Part shown: piece by piece, positions 47,919 to 57,114 of the stretch
How positions within the stretch are numbered: position 1 is the first letter of the stretch
Layout: each line of letters opens with the position of its first letter
NCBI RefSeq assembly: GCF_005116715.1
Contig: NZ_SWCI01000001.1
Span: forward strand, 558,001-622,000
DNA from: Ferrimonas sediminicola
GTDB taxonomy: Bacteria > Pseudomonadota > Gammaproteobacteria > Enterobacterales > Shewanellaceae
Length of the DNA stretch: 64,000 nucleotides
Reading direction: 5' to 3'
Notes under the pieces: generated by a model
Told to the model about the DNA's origin: nothing
Databases searched by the model: none
What the model saw: only the letters and a program-made list of their open reading frames with translations
Position numbers and translations under genes: made by a program

Positions 47919-48458
47919 ATGAGACACCTATTGATTGCCCTGGCCATGGCGGCACTCTCCGGCTTGGCCCCCGCCCAGGGGCGGGAGCTGCCCCCGATGA
48001 TGTACCTGACGTCGCTGAACCTGGATAGCCTGCTGGAGAGCCTGAAGCAGAAACCGGAGTTCGCCCGGCTCAATGGTGAGCTGATCGGCAGTCCGCTGCG
48101 GCTGGTGGTCAGCCATGAGTTCGAGATGACCGCCGGCGGCTCCGCCGCCGGACTGACTTCGGCGATGCTGGCGGGGGGCTCCCTGGGCCTGCTGCCCGTG
48201 GTGACCAACAACGATCTGGTGATCACCTACGACATTCGGGTTCACAACCGCAGTGTCAGCAAATACCGCTTCCGGGAGAACTTCACCGAGGCCAAGAACA
48301 TCTACGCCAATCAGGGCAATACCGCCCTGGCCAAGGAGGCGGCGGCCTGGGTGCTGACCACGGTGGATCCCTTCCTGGAGCAGATGAACGCCGATCCCAA
48401 GGTAGCCGAGTTGCTCGAGGAGTATCGGTTCTACTTCGGCGATCAGCCTCAGCCCTGA
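47919..48458 (+). CDS. Exported protein of unknown function, partner of the protease lipoprotein
   Basis: A 179-residue protein with a signal peptide (MRHLLIALAMAALSGLAPAQG, cleavage around residue 19-20). A Gly/Ala-rich segment AGGSAAGLTSAMLAGGSLGLLP lies in the middle and may be membrane-inserting. The rest is mixed, with YDIRVHNRSVSKYRFRENF. I do not recognise the family. A very strong ribosome site, GGAGGGAG, follows the protease stop directly, so the two are cotranscribed and coexpressed. Ends with a terminator at 48478-48508. Confidence 0.72.
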   Translation: MRHLLIALAMAALSGLAPAQGRELPPMMYLTSLNLDSLLESLKQKPEFARLNGELIGSPLRLVVSHEFEMTAGGSAAGLTSAMLAGGSLGLLPVVTNNDLVITYDIRVHNRSVSKYRFRENFTEAKNIYANQGNTALAKEAAAWVLTTVDPFLEQMNADPKVAELLEEYRFYFGDQPQP

Positions 48459-48477
48459 GGCTGGGCAGGCGCTGAGC

Positions 48478-48508
48478 AAACGGCAGGGGGAACGCCTCTG
48501 CCGTTTTT
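48478..48508 (+). terminator. Intrinsic terminator of the protease operon
   Basis: CGGCAG and CTGCCG stem with an eleven-base loop, then TTTTT. Confidence 0.8.
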
Positions 48509-48565
48509 GCTTTATGGGGGGGGCTGATACACTGGCGTGATAACCCCAAGGAGACAGTAGGACCC

Positions 48566-49375
48566 ATGCAAGGAACCCTGAAGAAGATGAGCAGCCGCCT
48601 GGCGGGCGTGGTGGAGTATGACCTGAGGCTGGGGGAGGAGAGCCTGCCCCTGAACTCCTACATCGGCAGGCACCTGACCCTGGAGTATACCGGCAGCATC
48701 TACTGCGACGCCTGTGGCCGCAAGACCAGCAAGAGTTTCTCCCAGGGACACTGTTTCCCCTGCATGAAGAAACTGGCCCGCTGCGACATGTGCATCATGA
48801 AGCCGGAGACCTGCCACTTTGCCGCCGGCACCTGCCGCGAGCCCGAGTGGGGCGAGGCCCAGTGCATGGTGCCCCACTACGTCTACCTCTCTAACACCTC
48901 CGGACTGAAGGTGGGGATCACCCGCCATACCCAGCTGCCCACGCGCTGGATCGATCAGGGCGCTACCCAGGGGCTGCCGATCCTCAAGGTGCGCAGTCGC
49001 TATATCTCCGGCCTGGTGGAGGTGGCCCTGGGGGAGTTTATCGCCGACAAGACCAACTGGCGGGCGATGCTCAAGGGCAACAACGAGGCTCTGGACCTGC
49101 GCGCCCAGGCCCACTGCCTGCTGCCTCAGATTCAGCAGCGCCTGCAGGCGATCACCGCGGAGTTCGGCGAGGACGCCATCGAGGTGCTGGACGAACCTGT
49201 GGTGGAGATCCACTACCCGGTGACCGAGTTCCCCGCCAAGGTCACCACCTTCAATTTCGACAAGACCCCCAGGGTGGAGGGGACCCTGCTGGGGATCAAG
49301 GGGCAGTACCTGATCTTCGACAGCGGGGTGATCAACTTGCGCAAGTTTACCGGTTACGAGGTCCGGCTCCTCTAA
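48566..49375 (+). CDS. DUF2797 zinc-ribbon protein with GIY-YIG-like segment
   Basis: A 269-residue protein. A cysteine-rich N-terminal part, CDACGRKTSKSFSQGHCFPC, CDMCIMKPETCHF and GTCREPEWGEAQC, looks able to bind two or more zinc ions. It is followed by HYVYLSNTSGLKVGITRHTQ, which resembles the start of a GIY-YIG endonuclease fold, then RWIDQGATQGLPIL. This is the DUF2797 layout. No biochemical role is established. Single gene between terminators. Confidence 0.85.
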   Translation: MQGTLKKMSSRLAGVVEYDLRLGEESLPLNSYIGRHLTLEYTGSIYCDACGRKTSKSFSQGHCFPCMKKLARCDMCIMKPETCHFAAGTCREPEWGEAQCMVPHYVYLSNTSGLKVGITRHTQLPTRWIDQGATQGLPILKVRSRYISGLVEVALGEFIADKTNWRAMLKGNNEALDLRAQAHCLLPQIQQRLQAITAEFGEDAIEVLDEPVVEIHYPVTEFPAKVTTFNFDKTPRVEGTLLGIKGQYLIFDSGVINLRKFTGYEVRLL

Positions 49376-49536
49376 GCTGGGTCTGTTGACGCCGCCGCTA
49401 CTTACCATTCCTTACACAGTGGCAGGCGATTTCATTGCCAAAGTAATTGATTTTAATCGGGCTTTATCTGAATATCGTGGGGACAACGAGTTCGGGGGCG
49501 GAGAGGGCTCCGCCCTGTCTTTTCAAGGAGTAGAAC

Positions 49537-50025
49537 ATGAAGAAGATGGTACTGGCCGCCCTGGTGGCGTCTCTGCCCATGGCGGCTTCCGCCAACTGGA
49601 TTGTCGGTGCGGAGTATGCCCAGATGTCCGACGATGACATTGATCTGGGGGCGCTGGTGATCAATGCCGGTTTCCAGCATGATTATCAGAACGGCTTCGT
49701 GGTGACCCCCTCCCTGCACCTGGGATTCGGGGTGAAGGATGACTCTTTCGGCCCAGTCGATGTGGATCTCAACAGCCTTTACGGCGTCGAGGTTCGCGGT
49801 CAGTTCAACTTCGAACAGGGCGCCTATCTCTACCTGGCGCCCCGTTACACCAACTTCGATGTGGAAGCGGAGTTGGCCGGTAACAAGGCGAGCGAGGATG
49901 ACTGGCAGTTTGGCGCCGCCGTGGGCCTGGGCTACCAGTTTACCGATGCCATGGCCGCCGAGTTCGGCTTTACCTCCTATGAGGATCTGGACCAGTGGTC
50001 CCTGGGGCTGCGTTTCAATTTCTAA
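49537..50025 (+). CDS. Small outer-membrane beta-barrel protein
   Basis: A 162-residue protein with signal peptide (MKKMVLAALVASLPMAASA) and a pattern of short amphipathic strands: NWIVGAEYAQM, VINAGFQHDY, FVVTPSLHLGFGV, LYLAPRYTNFDVEAE, FGAAVGLGYQF, and a C-terminal strand QWSLGLRFNF ending in Phe, as needed for insertion by the BAM complex. Size suggests eight strands. Probably an OmpA/OmpX-like domain of unknown role. ATG follows CAAGGAG. Ends with a bidirectional terminator. Confidence 0.85.
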   Translation: MKKMVLAALVASLPMAASANWIVGAEYAQMSDDDIDLGALVINAGFQHDYQNGFVVTPSLHLGFGVKDDSFGPVDVDLNSLYGVEVRGQFNFEQGAYLYLAPRYTNFDVEAELAGNKASEDDWQFGAAVGLGYQFTDAMAAEFGFTSYEDLDQWSLGLRFNF

Positions 50026-50040
50026 GCCTCCGCAGCCACA

Positions 50041-50067
50041 AAAAAGCCGCCCATTGGGCGGCTTTTT
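50041..50067. terminator. Bidirectional terminator
   Basis: AAAAAGCCGCCC-ATT-GGGCGGCTTTTT, shared by the barrel gene (plus) and the YggL-like gene (minus), which converge. Confidence 0.93.
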
Positions 50068-50081
50068 GGATCATGGGCACC

Positions 50082-50459
50082 TCAGTCCTCGAAGGTGGCG
50101 TCCCAGTCACCGTAGTTCTCGTCGCCGGCGTAGATGGTCAGCTCGGGCTTGCTGCCCAGGGCGGCCTCGATGATCCCCGCCAGGCGTGCGGCTTCCTGCT
50201 CCACCTTGGCGTCCTTGGTGTAGAAGTGGATCGCCACGTGGTACTGGTTGTTGAAGTAGGCCAGGAAGGTGCCGACGTTGTCGTTGGCGGCGGCGAAGAC
50301 CGCGTCATCCAGTTTGTCGAACTGTTCCAGATCGGCGGCGAAGCGGATGTGGATGCAGGTGGAGGCAAACTCGCCGATGCCCATCTTCTTCAGGTGACGG
50401 GGCTTGTGGTGGCGCTTCACTTCGGGTTTGGCAAATTCCGCGACTGGGATAATGTTCAT
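50082..50459 (-). CDS. YggL-like protein (DUF469 family, tentative)
   Basis: A 125-residue protein. The segment HKPRHLKKMGIGEF resembles the RSRRLRKKMHIDEF start of E. coli YggL, a protein associated with the 50S ribosome, and the following ASTCIHIRFAADLEQFDKLD fits its second strand. The rest diverges and the C-terminus is acidic (GDENYGDWDATFED). The assignment is tentative; otherwise hypothetical. Upstream ribosome site AGAGAGG. It is the last gene before pyrBI on the minus strand. Confidence 0.6.
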   Translation of the reverse strand: MNIIPVAEFAKPEVKRHHKPRHLKKMGIGEFASTCIHIRFAADLEQFDKLDDAVFAAANDNVGTFLAYFNNQYHVAIHFYTKDAKVEQEAARLAGIIEAALGSKPELTIYAGDENYGDWDATFED

Positions 50460-50560
50460 GGGGCCTCTCTTCTGGGCACGGGAAGTTGAATTAGGGATCG
50501 CCTTGCGATCGGGTCGCTACTTTAACCAAGCTGGGGCCCGCAGGCAAGCGGCCCAAGGGG

Positions 50561-50583
50561 AAAGGCCGGGGCTTGCCCCGGCC
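50561..50583 (-). terminator. Terminator of pyrBI
   Basis: GGCCGGGGC-AA-GCCCCGGCC on the minus strand followed by TTTCC, seven bases past the pyrI stop. Confidence 0.78.
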
Positions 50584-50590
50584 CCTGGGC

Positions 50591-51052
50591 TCAGTTGAGT
50601 TCGGAGAAGAGCCGGGTCTGGAAGCTCTTCTCGCAGAAGTGGCACTTGAGGGTGGTGCCGGTGTGTTTCTCGGTGACGTAGAAACGGGTGGCCACGGTCT
50701 CGTGGCGGGTGATGCAGTTGGAGTTGGGGCAGCGCAGCACGCCGCCGATGGCATCGGGCAGCTGTACCTTGTACTTGTTAACCACCTTGAAGTCGCTGAT
50801 CTCGTTGATGGTGGCTTCGCTGGCAAACAACGCCAGCTGGTTGGCCTGCTCCACGGTAAACACCGTGTTCTCCACCTTGATCAGGTCCTTCTTGCTGCTG
50901 TCGCCGCTGCGCAGGTTGAGGCCGACGGTGATCCTCTCATTCTTGTCGGTGAGCTGGAAGAACTTGAGGATGCGCACACCCATGCCTGCGGGGATGTGGT
51001 CGATGACAGTACCTTGCTCAATGGCTTCCACTTTCAGCTTGTTCTTGGACAT
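50591..51052 (-). CDS. pyrI: Aspartate carbamoyltransferase regulatory chain
   Basis: A 153-residue chain, the same length as E. coli PyrI. The nucleotide-binding N-terminal half has KVEAIEQGTVIDHIPAGMG, and the zinc domain carries CPNSNC (ITRHE) and CHFC. It binds CTP and ATP to tune the catalytic chain. It follows pyrB by three bases; the ribosome site is inside pyrB. Confidence 0.97.
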   Translation of the reverse strand: MSKNKLKVEAIEQGTVIDHIPAGMGVRILKFFQLTDKNERITVGLNLRSGDSSKKDLIKVENTVFTVEQANQLALFASEATINEISDFKVVNKYKVQLPDAIGGVLRCPNSNCITRHETVATRFYVTEKHTGTTLKCHFCEKSFQTRLFSELN

Positions 51053-51055
51053 GGT

Positions 51056-51979
51056 TTACAGCTCCTCCTTCAGCACCAGGGCCAGCAGTGACTGGCGGGC
51101 GTAGACACCGTTCTCCGCCTGCTGGAAGTAGTAGGCGTAGGGGGTGTGGTCCACATCTGTGGTGATCTCGTCGACGCGGGGCAGCGGATGGAGGATCTTC
51201 AGGTTCTCTTTCACCCCCTCCAGCATGGCCGCGGTCAGCACGTACTTGGACTTCATGTGCTGATATTCGGTGGGATCGAAGCGCTCCTTCTGCACCCGTG
51301 TCATGTAGAGCACATCCAGTTCCGGCAGCACCTGGTCCAGGTTTTCGACATGGGTAAATTGGATGCCGGCCTCGCTGAGCTCCTCACACAGATAGTCGGG
51401 CATCCTAAGGGCCTCTGGAGCCACAAAGTAGAACTGGCAGCCGAACAGGGAGAGGGCCTGGGCCAGGGAGTGGACGGTGCGGCCATACTTGAGATCGCCG
51501 ACGAAGGCCACTTTCAGCCCCTCCAGGGTGCCCTGGGTCTCGTAGATGGAGAACAGATCCAGCAGGGTCTGGGTCGGGTGCTGGTTGGCGCCGTCGCCAC
51601 CGTTGATCACCGGTACCGAGGAGTACTCGCTGGCCAGGCGGGCGGCACCCTCCTGGGGGTGGCGCATAAAGAAGGCGTCACTGTAGGAGGAGATCACCTG
51701 CACCGAGTCCGCCAGGGTCTCCCCCTTCTGGGCCAGGGAGGTGTTGCCGCCCGAGTCGAAACCGATCACCGTGCCGCCAAGACGCTGGACGGCGGTCTCG
51801 AAGGAGAGTCGGGTGCGGGTGGAGGCTTCGAAGAAACAGCTGGCGATTACCTTGCCGGCGAGCAACTGGGGTCTGGGGTCCTGCTTGATCGATTGGGCGG
51901 TGGAAACGATCAGTTCCAGTTCGGTTCGGGACAGGTCCGCAATAGAGATGATGTTCTTGTTATAGAGAGGGTTTGTCAT
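51056..51979 (-). CDS. pyrB: Aspartate carbamoyltransferase catalytic chain
   Basis: A 307-residue enzyme. The carbamoyl-phosphate motif [21 protein letters not shown] is at about 49-69, and the aspartate side shows [14 protein letters not shown] and [11 protein letters not shown]-like [13 protein letters not shown], followed by HPLPRVDEI. It commits carbamoyl phosphate and aspartate to pyrimidine synthesis. Its promoter has a perfect -10 and only about 60 bases of leader, with no sign of the pyrL attenuator. Confidence 0.97.
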   Translation of the reverse strand: MTNPLYNKNIISIADLSRTELELIVSTAQSIKQDPRPQLLAGKVIASCFFEASTRTRLSFETAVQRLGGTVIGFDSGGNTSLAQKGETLADSVQVISSYSDAFFMRHPQEGAARLASEYSSVPVINGGDGANQHPTQTLLDLFSIYETQGTLEGLKVAFVGDLKYGRTVHSLAQALSLFGCQFYFVAPEALRMPDYLCEELSEAGIQFTHVENLDQVLPELDVLYMTRVQKERFDPTEYQHMKSKYVLTAAMLEGVKENLKILHPLPRVDEITTDVDHTPYAYYFQQAENGVYARQSLLALVLKEEL

Positions 51980-52041
51980 GCTGATTCCCTAGGTATCGGC
52001 ATTCACCGACGTGCCTGCAGGCCAGGCACAGCCGGAAGGCG

Positions 52042-52047
52042 ATTATA
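52042..52047 (-). promoter_or_regulatory. Consensus -10 box of pyrBI
   Basis: TATAAT on the minus strand, 63 bases before the pyrB ATG. The -35 is weak. A hairpin GTGCCTG-loop-CAGGCAC (52011-52029) sits in the leader but is not followed by T. Confidence 0.65.
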
Positions 52048-52232
52048 GCAGCGTTCAGGGTTTAATCACACACCTCTGTGTCCCTTTCAGACCAGTTTAA
52101 CCGTTTCATAAGCTCGGAATTTCTCTCGACGGCTGTGGTGAGCAGGATTCATCGTCCGGTCATCTGCCCGTCTTGTTGTTGTCATCTCGCTGGCGTCTGT
52201 TAGGCACTGAGATTAAGCAAGGAGAGTCTGCA

Positions 52233-52970
52233 ATGGACAACGCAGTGGCTTTGGTTACCGGCGGAACCGGTGGCATCGGGACGGCGGTCTGCCGGGAGCT
52301 GGAACAACAGGGGTTCAAGGTGGTGGCGGGATGCCGTGATCTGGATAAGGGCCGGGTGTGGCAGCGGGCCCAGCGTGAGGCGGGCCACGACATTGAGCTG
52401 GTGGCGCTGGATGTAAGCGACTACGAGTCCTGTTTCCACGCCTACATCAGTACCGAGGAGGTCCATGGACCGGTGCAGGTGCTGGTGAACGCCGCCGGCA
52501 TCACCCGGGACAAGGTGCTGAAGAAGATGACCCCGGATCTGTGGCAGCAGGTGATCGACACCAACCTGACCGGCACCTTCAACATGTGCCGCATCGCCGC
52601 CAGTTGCATGGCAGAGCGGGGCTATGGACGCATCATCAACATCAGCTCGGTCAACGGCCGCAAGGGGCAATTTGGTCAGGTGAACTACGCCGCGTCCAAG
52701 GCGGGGATCCACGGTATCACCATGTCCCTGGCTCAGGAGCTGGCGCGCAAGGGGGTGACGGTCAATACCCTGTCTCCCGGTTATGTGATGACCGAGATGG
52801 TGGCCAAGGTGCCCGCCGAGGTGCTGGAAAGCATCACACGGCAGATCCCGGTCGGCCGCCTGGGTACCCCGGAGGAGATCGCCCACTCGGTGGCCTTCCT
52901 GGCGGGTCGGCGCTCCGGTTTCATCACCGGCAGCGATCTCTCCGCCAACGGCGGCATGCACATGTATTGA
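52233..52970 (+). CDS. Acetoacetyl-CoA/3-oxoacyl reductase, PhaB-like SDR
   Basis: A 245-residue classical SDR from ATG 52233 with AAGGAGA upstream. NADPH loop LVTGGTGGIGTAVCREL, NAAGITRD, catalytic Ser in INISSVNG and Tyr-Lys in YAASKAG, and a C-terminal FITGSDLSANGGMHMY like the ANGGQHM end of PhaB. It should reduce acetoacetyl-CoA to the 3-hydroxy form. No polyhydroxyalkanoate synthase or thiolase is in the window, so the pathway is not settled; FabG-like activity remains possible. Confidence 0.85.
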   Translation: MDNAVALVTGGTGGIGTAVCRELEQQGFKVVAGCRDLDKGRVWQRAQREAGHDIELVALDVSDYESCFHAYISTEEVHGPVQVLVNAAGITRDKVLKKMTPDLWQQVIDTNLTGTFNMCRIAASCMAERGYGRIINISSVNGRKGQFGQVNYAASKAGIHGITMSLAQELARKGVTVNTLSPGYVMTEMVAKVPAEVLESITRQIPVGRLGTPEEIAHSVAFLAGRRSGFITGSDLSANGGMHMY

Positions 52971-52986
52971 CCGGGCCACCTACGAC

Positions 52987-53014
52987 AAAGGGCAGCCCTT
53001 GGGCTGCCCTTTTT
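52987..53014. terminator. Bidirectional terminator between PhaB-like gene and hemL
   Basis: AAAGGGCAGCCC-TT-GGGCTGCCCTTT plus T-run; serves both convergent genes. Confidence 0.92.
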
Positions 53015-53033
53015 GGGTTGGTGTCGGTTCGGA

Positions 53034-54320
53034 TCAGCCGGCGATCTTGGCCAGCACCCGCTCGGCGGCGGCGATGGTGGCGTTGATGTCCTCGTCGCTG
53101 TGGGCCATGGAGAGGAAGCCCGCCTCATAGGCGGAGGGCGCCAGGTTCACCCCCTCCTCCAGCATGCCGTGGAAGAAGGCGTTGAACTGCTCCATGTTGC
53201 ACCGGGTCACCTGGTCGTAGCGGGTGATCTTCTCCTCTGAGGTGAAGAACACGCCGAACATGGCGCCGACATAGTTGACGCTCATGGGCACACCGGCCTT
53301 GTCGGCGGCGGCCTTCAGCCCCAGGGCCAGCTTCTCGGTCTTGGCGGCCAGGGCCTCGTAGATGCCGGGTTCGCGCAGCAGTTTCAGCTGGGCCATGCCG
53401 GCAGCCATGGCAATGGGGTTGCCGGATAGGGTGCCCGCCTGGTAGACCGGGCCGGCGGGGGCCAGGTGCTGCATCACGTCGGCGCGGCCGCCGAAGGCGC
53501 CCACGGGCATGCCGCCGCCGATCACCTTACCCAGGCACACCAGGTCAGGACGGACACCGTAGTGGCCGTGGGCACCGGTCAGGGAGACGCGGAAACCGGT
53601 CATCACCTCATCGATGATCAGCAGGGCGCCGTGCTCGTCACACAGGGCGCGCAGGCCCTCCAGGAAGCCCTCTACCGGTGGGATGCAGTTCATGTTGCCG
53701 GCCACCGGCTCCAGGATGATGCTGGAGATCTGACCGGGGTTGGACTCGAACAGCGTCTTGACGGAGTCCAGATCGTTGTAGGTGGCGGTGAGGGTGTGCT
53801 TGGCGAAATCCGCGGGGACGCCCGGGCTGGTGGGTTCGCCGAAGGTCAGCATGCCGGAGCCGGCTTTCACCAGCAGGCAGTCGGCGTGGCCGTGGTAGCA
53901 GCCTTCGAACTTGATGAACTTGTCACGGCCGGTGAAGCCCCGGGCCAGGCGCAGGGCGCTCATGGTGGCTTCGGTGCCGGAGTTGGCCATGCGTACCTGC
54001 TCGACATGGGGCAGGATGTCACACACCAGCTCAGCCATCTCCACTTCGGCGGCAGTGGGGGCGCCGAAGGAGAGGCCGTTGTTGGCGGCCTGAACCACGG
54101 CGTCACGAATGGCAGGGTGGTTGTGGCCCAGAATCATCGGGCCCCAGGAACCCACATAGTCGATGTACTGCTTGCCGTCCACGTCGTACAGATAGGCGCC
54201 ATCGGCGCGCTCGATAAAGACGGGAGTGCCGCCCACACCTTTAAAGGCGCGTACCGGTGAGTTCACACCGCCGGGGATGGTCTTTTGAGCCTGTTCAAAC
54301 AGCGATTCGGAGCGATTCAT
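53034..54320 (-). CDS. hemL: Glutamate-1-semialdehyde 2,1-aminomutase
   Basis: About 428 residues from ATG 54320 ([20 protein letters not shown]). Class III aminotransferase: [32 protein letters not shown], and the PLP lysine in [17 protein letters not shown]. It converts glutamate-1-semialdehyde to 5-aminolevulinate for all tetrapyrroles, including heme and the siroheme made through CobA at 10028. Two neighbouring ATGs (54323, 54320) are possible; the second fits the AAGGA spacing better. Next to clcA as in E. coli. Confidence 0.97.
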   Translation of the reverse strand: MNRSESLFEQAQKTIPGGVNSPVRAFKGVGGTPVFIERADGAYLYDVDGKQYIDYVGSWGPMILGHNHPAIRDAVVQAANNGLSFGAPTAAEVEMAELVCDILPHVEQVRMANSGTEATMSALRLARGFTGRDKFIKFEGCYHGHADCLLVKAGSGMLTFGEPTSPGVPADFAKHTLTATYNDLDSVKTLFESNPGQISSIILEPVAGNMNCIPPVEGFLEGLRALCDEHGALLIIDEVMTGFRVSLTGAHGHYGVRPDLVCLGKVIGGGMPVGAFGGRADVMQHLAPAGPVYQAGTLSGNPIAMAAGMAQLKLLREPGIYEALAAKTEKLALGLKAAADKAGVPMSVNYVGAMFGVFFTSEEKITRYDQVTRCNMEQFNAFFHGMLEEGVNLAPSAYEAGFLSMAHSDEDINATIAAAERVLAKIAG

Positions 54321-54578
54321 CATTATCCTTCCTGGGTAGGGCGGCGGGCGCCCGCTAACGGTATTGAGTTGGTGATCCGCACCCTAGTGGGCGGATACCG
54401 GAAACTGTGTGCATGGTATCGACAAACGTCGGCCGATGACAGTTCCCCTGCAAAGGCGCAAGGGTGGCATTTTGTGACCTGGGTTGGCAAGGATCTCCTG
54501 CCGAGCTTGCGGGAGGGCTCACTTTCCTCCTTTATTGCAAGTGGTTGTGCCCGTGTCCCTCTCCAGGGGCGATCCTCC

Positions 54579-56258
54579 CTAGAAGTGCTTGGTCCTCAGC
54601 GCCTGGCGCAGCATGGACCAGGTGATCACTCCAACCGGGTGGTCCGGGCTGCTGTCGTAGATGAACACCGCCTTCTGCCGGTTGCGGTTGAGCAGCTTGT
54701 GCACTTCCGCCAGGGTGGCAGTCATCGGCAGGGGAAAGGCATCGGTACGCATCAGCGGGGTATCGTCGTCGTAGTTGGCGTGCAGGGTCACCAGCTCACA
54801 GCGGTCGCTGTGGCGCAGCAGCAGCCGCTGCTGATCGGCATCGCTCATCAGTTTCAGCAGATCTTCGTCGCTCTGGTTTGGGGAGCCGATGACAAACTGA
54901 CGGTCGGCCAGGGCCATTACCCCGGTTTTCTGCAGTCCCGCCTCCGTGGGGGAGACCCGGTACTCCAGCCCCATGGCATCGAGCTGGCTGAGGAAGATGG
55001 AGCGGGAGCCGAACACCGAATAGGCCAGCAGGTAGGCGGGCAGAGTGACCAGCAGTGATGGCAGAATGATGGAGGCGTTCTGGGTCAGCTCCAGCAGGGC
55101 CAGCAGGGCGGCCATGGGGGCATGCAGGCACACGCCCATCATCGCCGTCATCCCCAGCACCGCGTACAGGGGGACATAGGGTTGGAGCTGGGGAAACATC
55201 GGCGTCAGTCCCCAGGCGATCAGGCTGCCGAGAACGGCGCCGATGCCGTAGAGGGGGCCGATGATGCCGCCGGGTATCCCCAGGCCGATGGCTGCCCAGG
55301 TGGCCAGGATCTTGGCCCCCAGCAGGGCCAGCAGCAGCAGCAGCCCAGGATGGTCGCCGAGGGCGATGGCCACGGCGGCGTGCTCGGTGCCCAGGGCCTG
55401 GGGTAATTGCAGGCTGATGAGGGCGGTGAAACCGCCTGCCAGCAGCAGCTTCAGGGTCACCGACCAGCGTTTGCTGACATGGGTGATAAAGAGCAGCCCG
55501 TGGCTGAAACCGGCGGCCATGCCGCCGATGAGCAGCCCGGTAAGCAGCAGCAGCGGATACTGGGCCACCGGAAACACCTCGACGACGAGGTGGTCATAGA
55601 GGTGGATGTTGCCGTAGACACTCTGGGTGATGACACTGCCGGTGACCGAGGCGATCAGGATCGGCAGGAAGGTGTGGATGCGGTATTCCCGCAGCACCAC
55701 CTCCAAGACGAACAGCACCGCTGCCAGCGGAGAGTTGAAGGTGGCGCTGATGCCGGCGGCGATGCCGCAGGAGGCCAGCACCGACAGGGCGTTGTCTGGC
55801 AGGTTCCAGCGGCGGGCAAAGCCGGTGGCCACCGCCGCGCCCAAATGGACCGCCGGCCCCTCCCGGCCGACTGAGAAGCCGCTGGCCAGGGCGATCACCG
55901 CGCTGGCGAACTGGTTCATGGCGCTGCCCAGCGGCAGGCTGCCGTAATGAACCTTGATGCGGTGGATCACGTAGGCGATGCCCAGGCGGCGATATTTGCT
56001 GGCGGTGAAGGCGGCAATCAGGGCGATGGCACCGGCGCCGGCCACGGGAAGAAGCGCTCGCCACATTGGCGGCAGGTCGCTAAAATCGTCAGGGCTGTTC
56101 AGGATCAGCCCCTGGCCGAGCTCGATCATAAACCGAAACAGCAGCAGGAACAGACCTGCTGCCAGACCCACCAGCAGACCCAGCAGGCAGAGATGCACGC
56201 TGAGTTTGGCTTGGGACAGGGTCTGGGGGCTGTTGCGGAACATGGTAAAAAGGGTCAT
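54579..56258 (-). CDS. CLC-type chloride channel/antiporter with C-terminal CBS region
   Basis: A 559-residue membrane protein. The gating glutamate is in SVGREGPAVHLGAA (Glu133), and the later CLC block appears as GIPGGIIGPLYGIGAVLG. The first selectivity motif, GSGIP in ClcA, is replaced by GSLPLGSA, so ion selectivity may differ. About 430-559 is cytosolic and looks like a pair of CBS domains, ending HPVGVITWSMLRQAL. It probably exchanges chloride or another anion for protons. It is at the same position, next to hemL, as clcA in E. coli, but is a longer subtype. Confidence 0.88.
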   Translation of the reverse strand: MTLFTMFRNSPQTLSQAKLSVHLCLLGLLVGLAAGLFLLLFRFMIELGQGLILNSPDDFSDLPPMWRALLPVAGAGAIALIAAFTASKYRRLGIAYVIHRIKVHYGSLPLGSAMNQFASAVIALASGFSVGREGPAVHLGAAVATGFARRWNLPDNALSVLASCGIAAGISATFNSPLAAVLFVLEVVLREYRIHTFLPILIASVTGSVITQSVYGNIHLYDHLVVEVFPVAQYPLLLLTGLLIGGMAAGFSHGLLFITHVSKRWSVTLKLLLAGGFTALISLQLPQALGTEHAAVAIALGDHPGLLLLLALLGAKILATWAAIGLGIPGGIIGPLYGIGAVLGSLIAWGLTPMFPQLQPYVPLYAVLGMTAMMGVCLHAPMAALLALLELTQNASIILPSLLVTLPAYLLAYSVFGSRSIFLSQLDAMGLEYRVSPTEAGLQKTGVMALADRQFVIGSPNQSDEDLLKLMSDADQQRLLLRHSDRCELVTLHANYDDDTPLMRTDAFPLPMTATLAEVHKLLNRNRQKAVFIYDSSPDHPVGVITWSMLRQALRTKHF

Positions 56259-56299
56259 TTCAAGTGACTAAAGCTTAACAATAATCAAGACGTTTCACT

Positions 56300-57058
56300 A
56301 TGCAGAATTGGAAACATCGCTGGCACGCTCTCAAACATTATGAACAGCAGTTCCATCCCAGGGGGCTGGTGCTCCTGCTGATACTGGGGCTGGCGGTGTC
56401 CTTCGGCTACCTGCTGTCACTGCCGCAACAGCTGATGCAGGGCGGGCTGCGTAATGAACTCCAGGCTCAGATCTCCCTGCAGCAGGAGCGGATCCGTTCC
56501 CTGATCGAGTCCGGGGCGGCCCTGGAGATCGATCTTCAGACGGAGCGCCAGTCACAGGCCGATACCGTGGCGATGATGGCCACCCTGCAGGGGCAGGTGG
56601 ACCGGCTCAACACCGAACTGATCTTCTACCGCAACATCATGGCGCCGGAGAAGAGCGCAGACGGGGTGGTGATCCATGAGCTTGCGATGGAGCAGATCGG
56701 CGACAGCGACCATTACAGGTATAAGTTGGTGCTGACCCAGCAGAAGAAGCGCAGAGGCTTCTCCAAGGGCCGGGTGGCGGTGAGTCTCCAGGGCAGTCGC
56801 AACGGCAAGCCGGTGACCTACAGCCTTACTGACCTGGGGGTGGAGGCGAAGACCCTGAGCTTCTCCTTCCGCTACTTCCAGGAGCTGGAAGGGGCCTATC
56901 GTCTGCCGGAGGGGTTCGTCGCCGACCAGGTGCAGGTGAGGGTAAGTCTCAGCGGCAGCAGCAAGGGGGGAACCACAGAGCAAGTTTACCCCTTCCTGGA
57001 GTTGACCGGTGTCGGGTTTGAAGAGGAAACTTCCGCCGCCAACGGGGAGAAAACTTGA
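56300..57058 (+). CDS. DUF6776 family protein (membrane-anchored, coiled coil)
   Basis: A 252-residue protein. A membrane helix (LVLLLILGLAVSFGYLL, about 24-40) is followed by a coiled coil (about 50-110, with LQTERQSQADTVAMMATLQG) and a beta-rich domain (about 130-235) including GRVAVSLQGSRNGKPV and LSFSFRYFQEL. This layout matches DUF6776 proteins near erpA in other gammaproteobacteria. Probably periplasmic. Function unknown. Cotranscription with erpA is likely (56 bases between). Confidence 0.8.
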   Translation: MQNWKHRWHALKHYEQQFHPRGLVLLLILGLAVSFGYLLSLPQQLMQGGLRNELQAQISLQQERIRSLIESGAALEIDLQTERQSQADTVAMMATLQGQVDRLNTELIFYRNIMAPEKSADGVVIHELAMEQIGDSDHYRYKLVLTQQKKRRGFSKGRVAVSLQGSRNGKPVTYSLTDLGVEAKTLSFSFRYFQELEGAYRLPEGFVADQVQVRVSLSGSSKGGTTEQVYPFLELTGVGFEEETSAANGEKT

Positions 57059-57114
57059 ACCTAACACTCGGGTATTGGATAATCCGCGCCAGAGTGTCGT
57101 TTTCGAGGTAACCA

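Noticed and set aside
52011-52029. pyrBI leader hairpin as an intrinsic terminator
   Set aside because: The stem is not followed by a T-run on the transcribed strand and there is no leader ORF.
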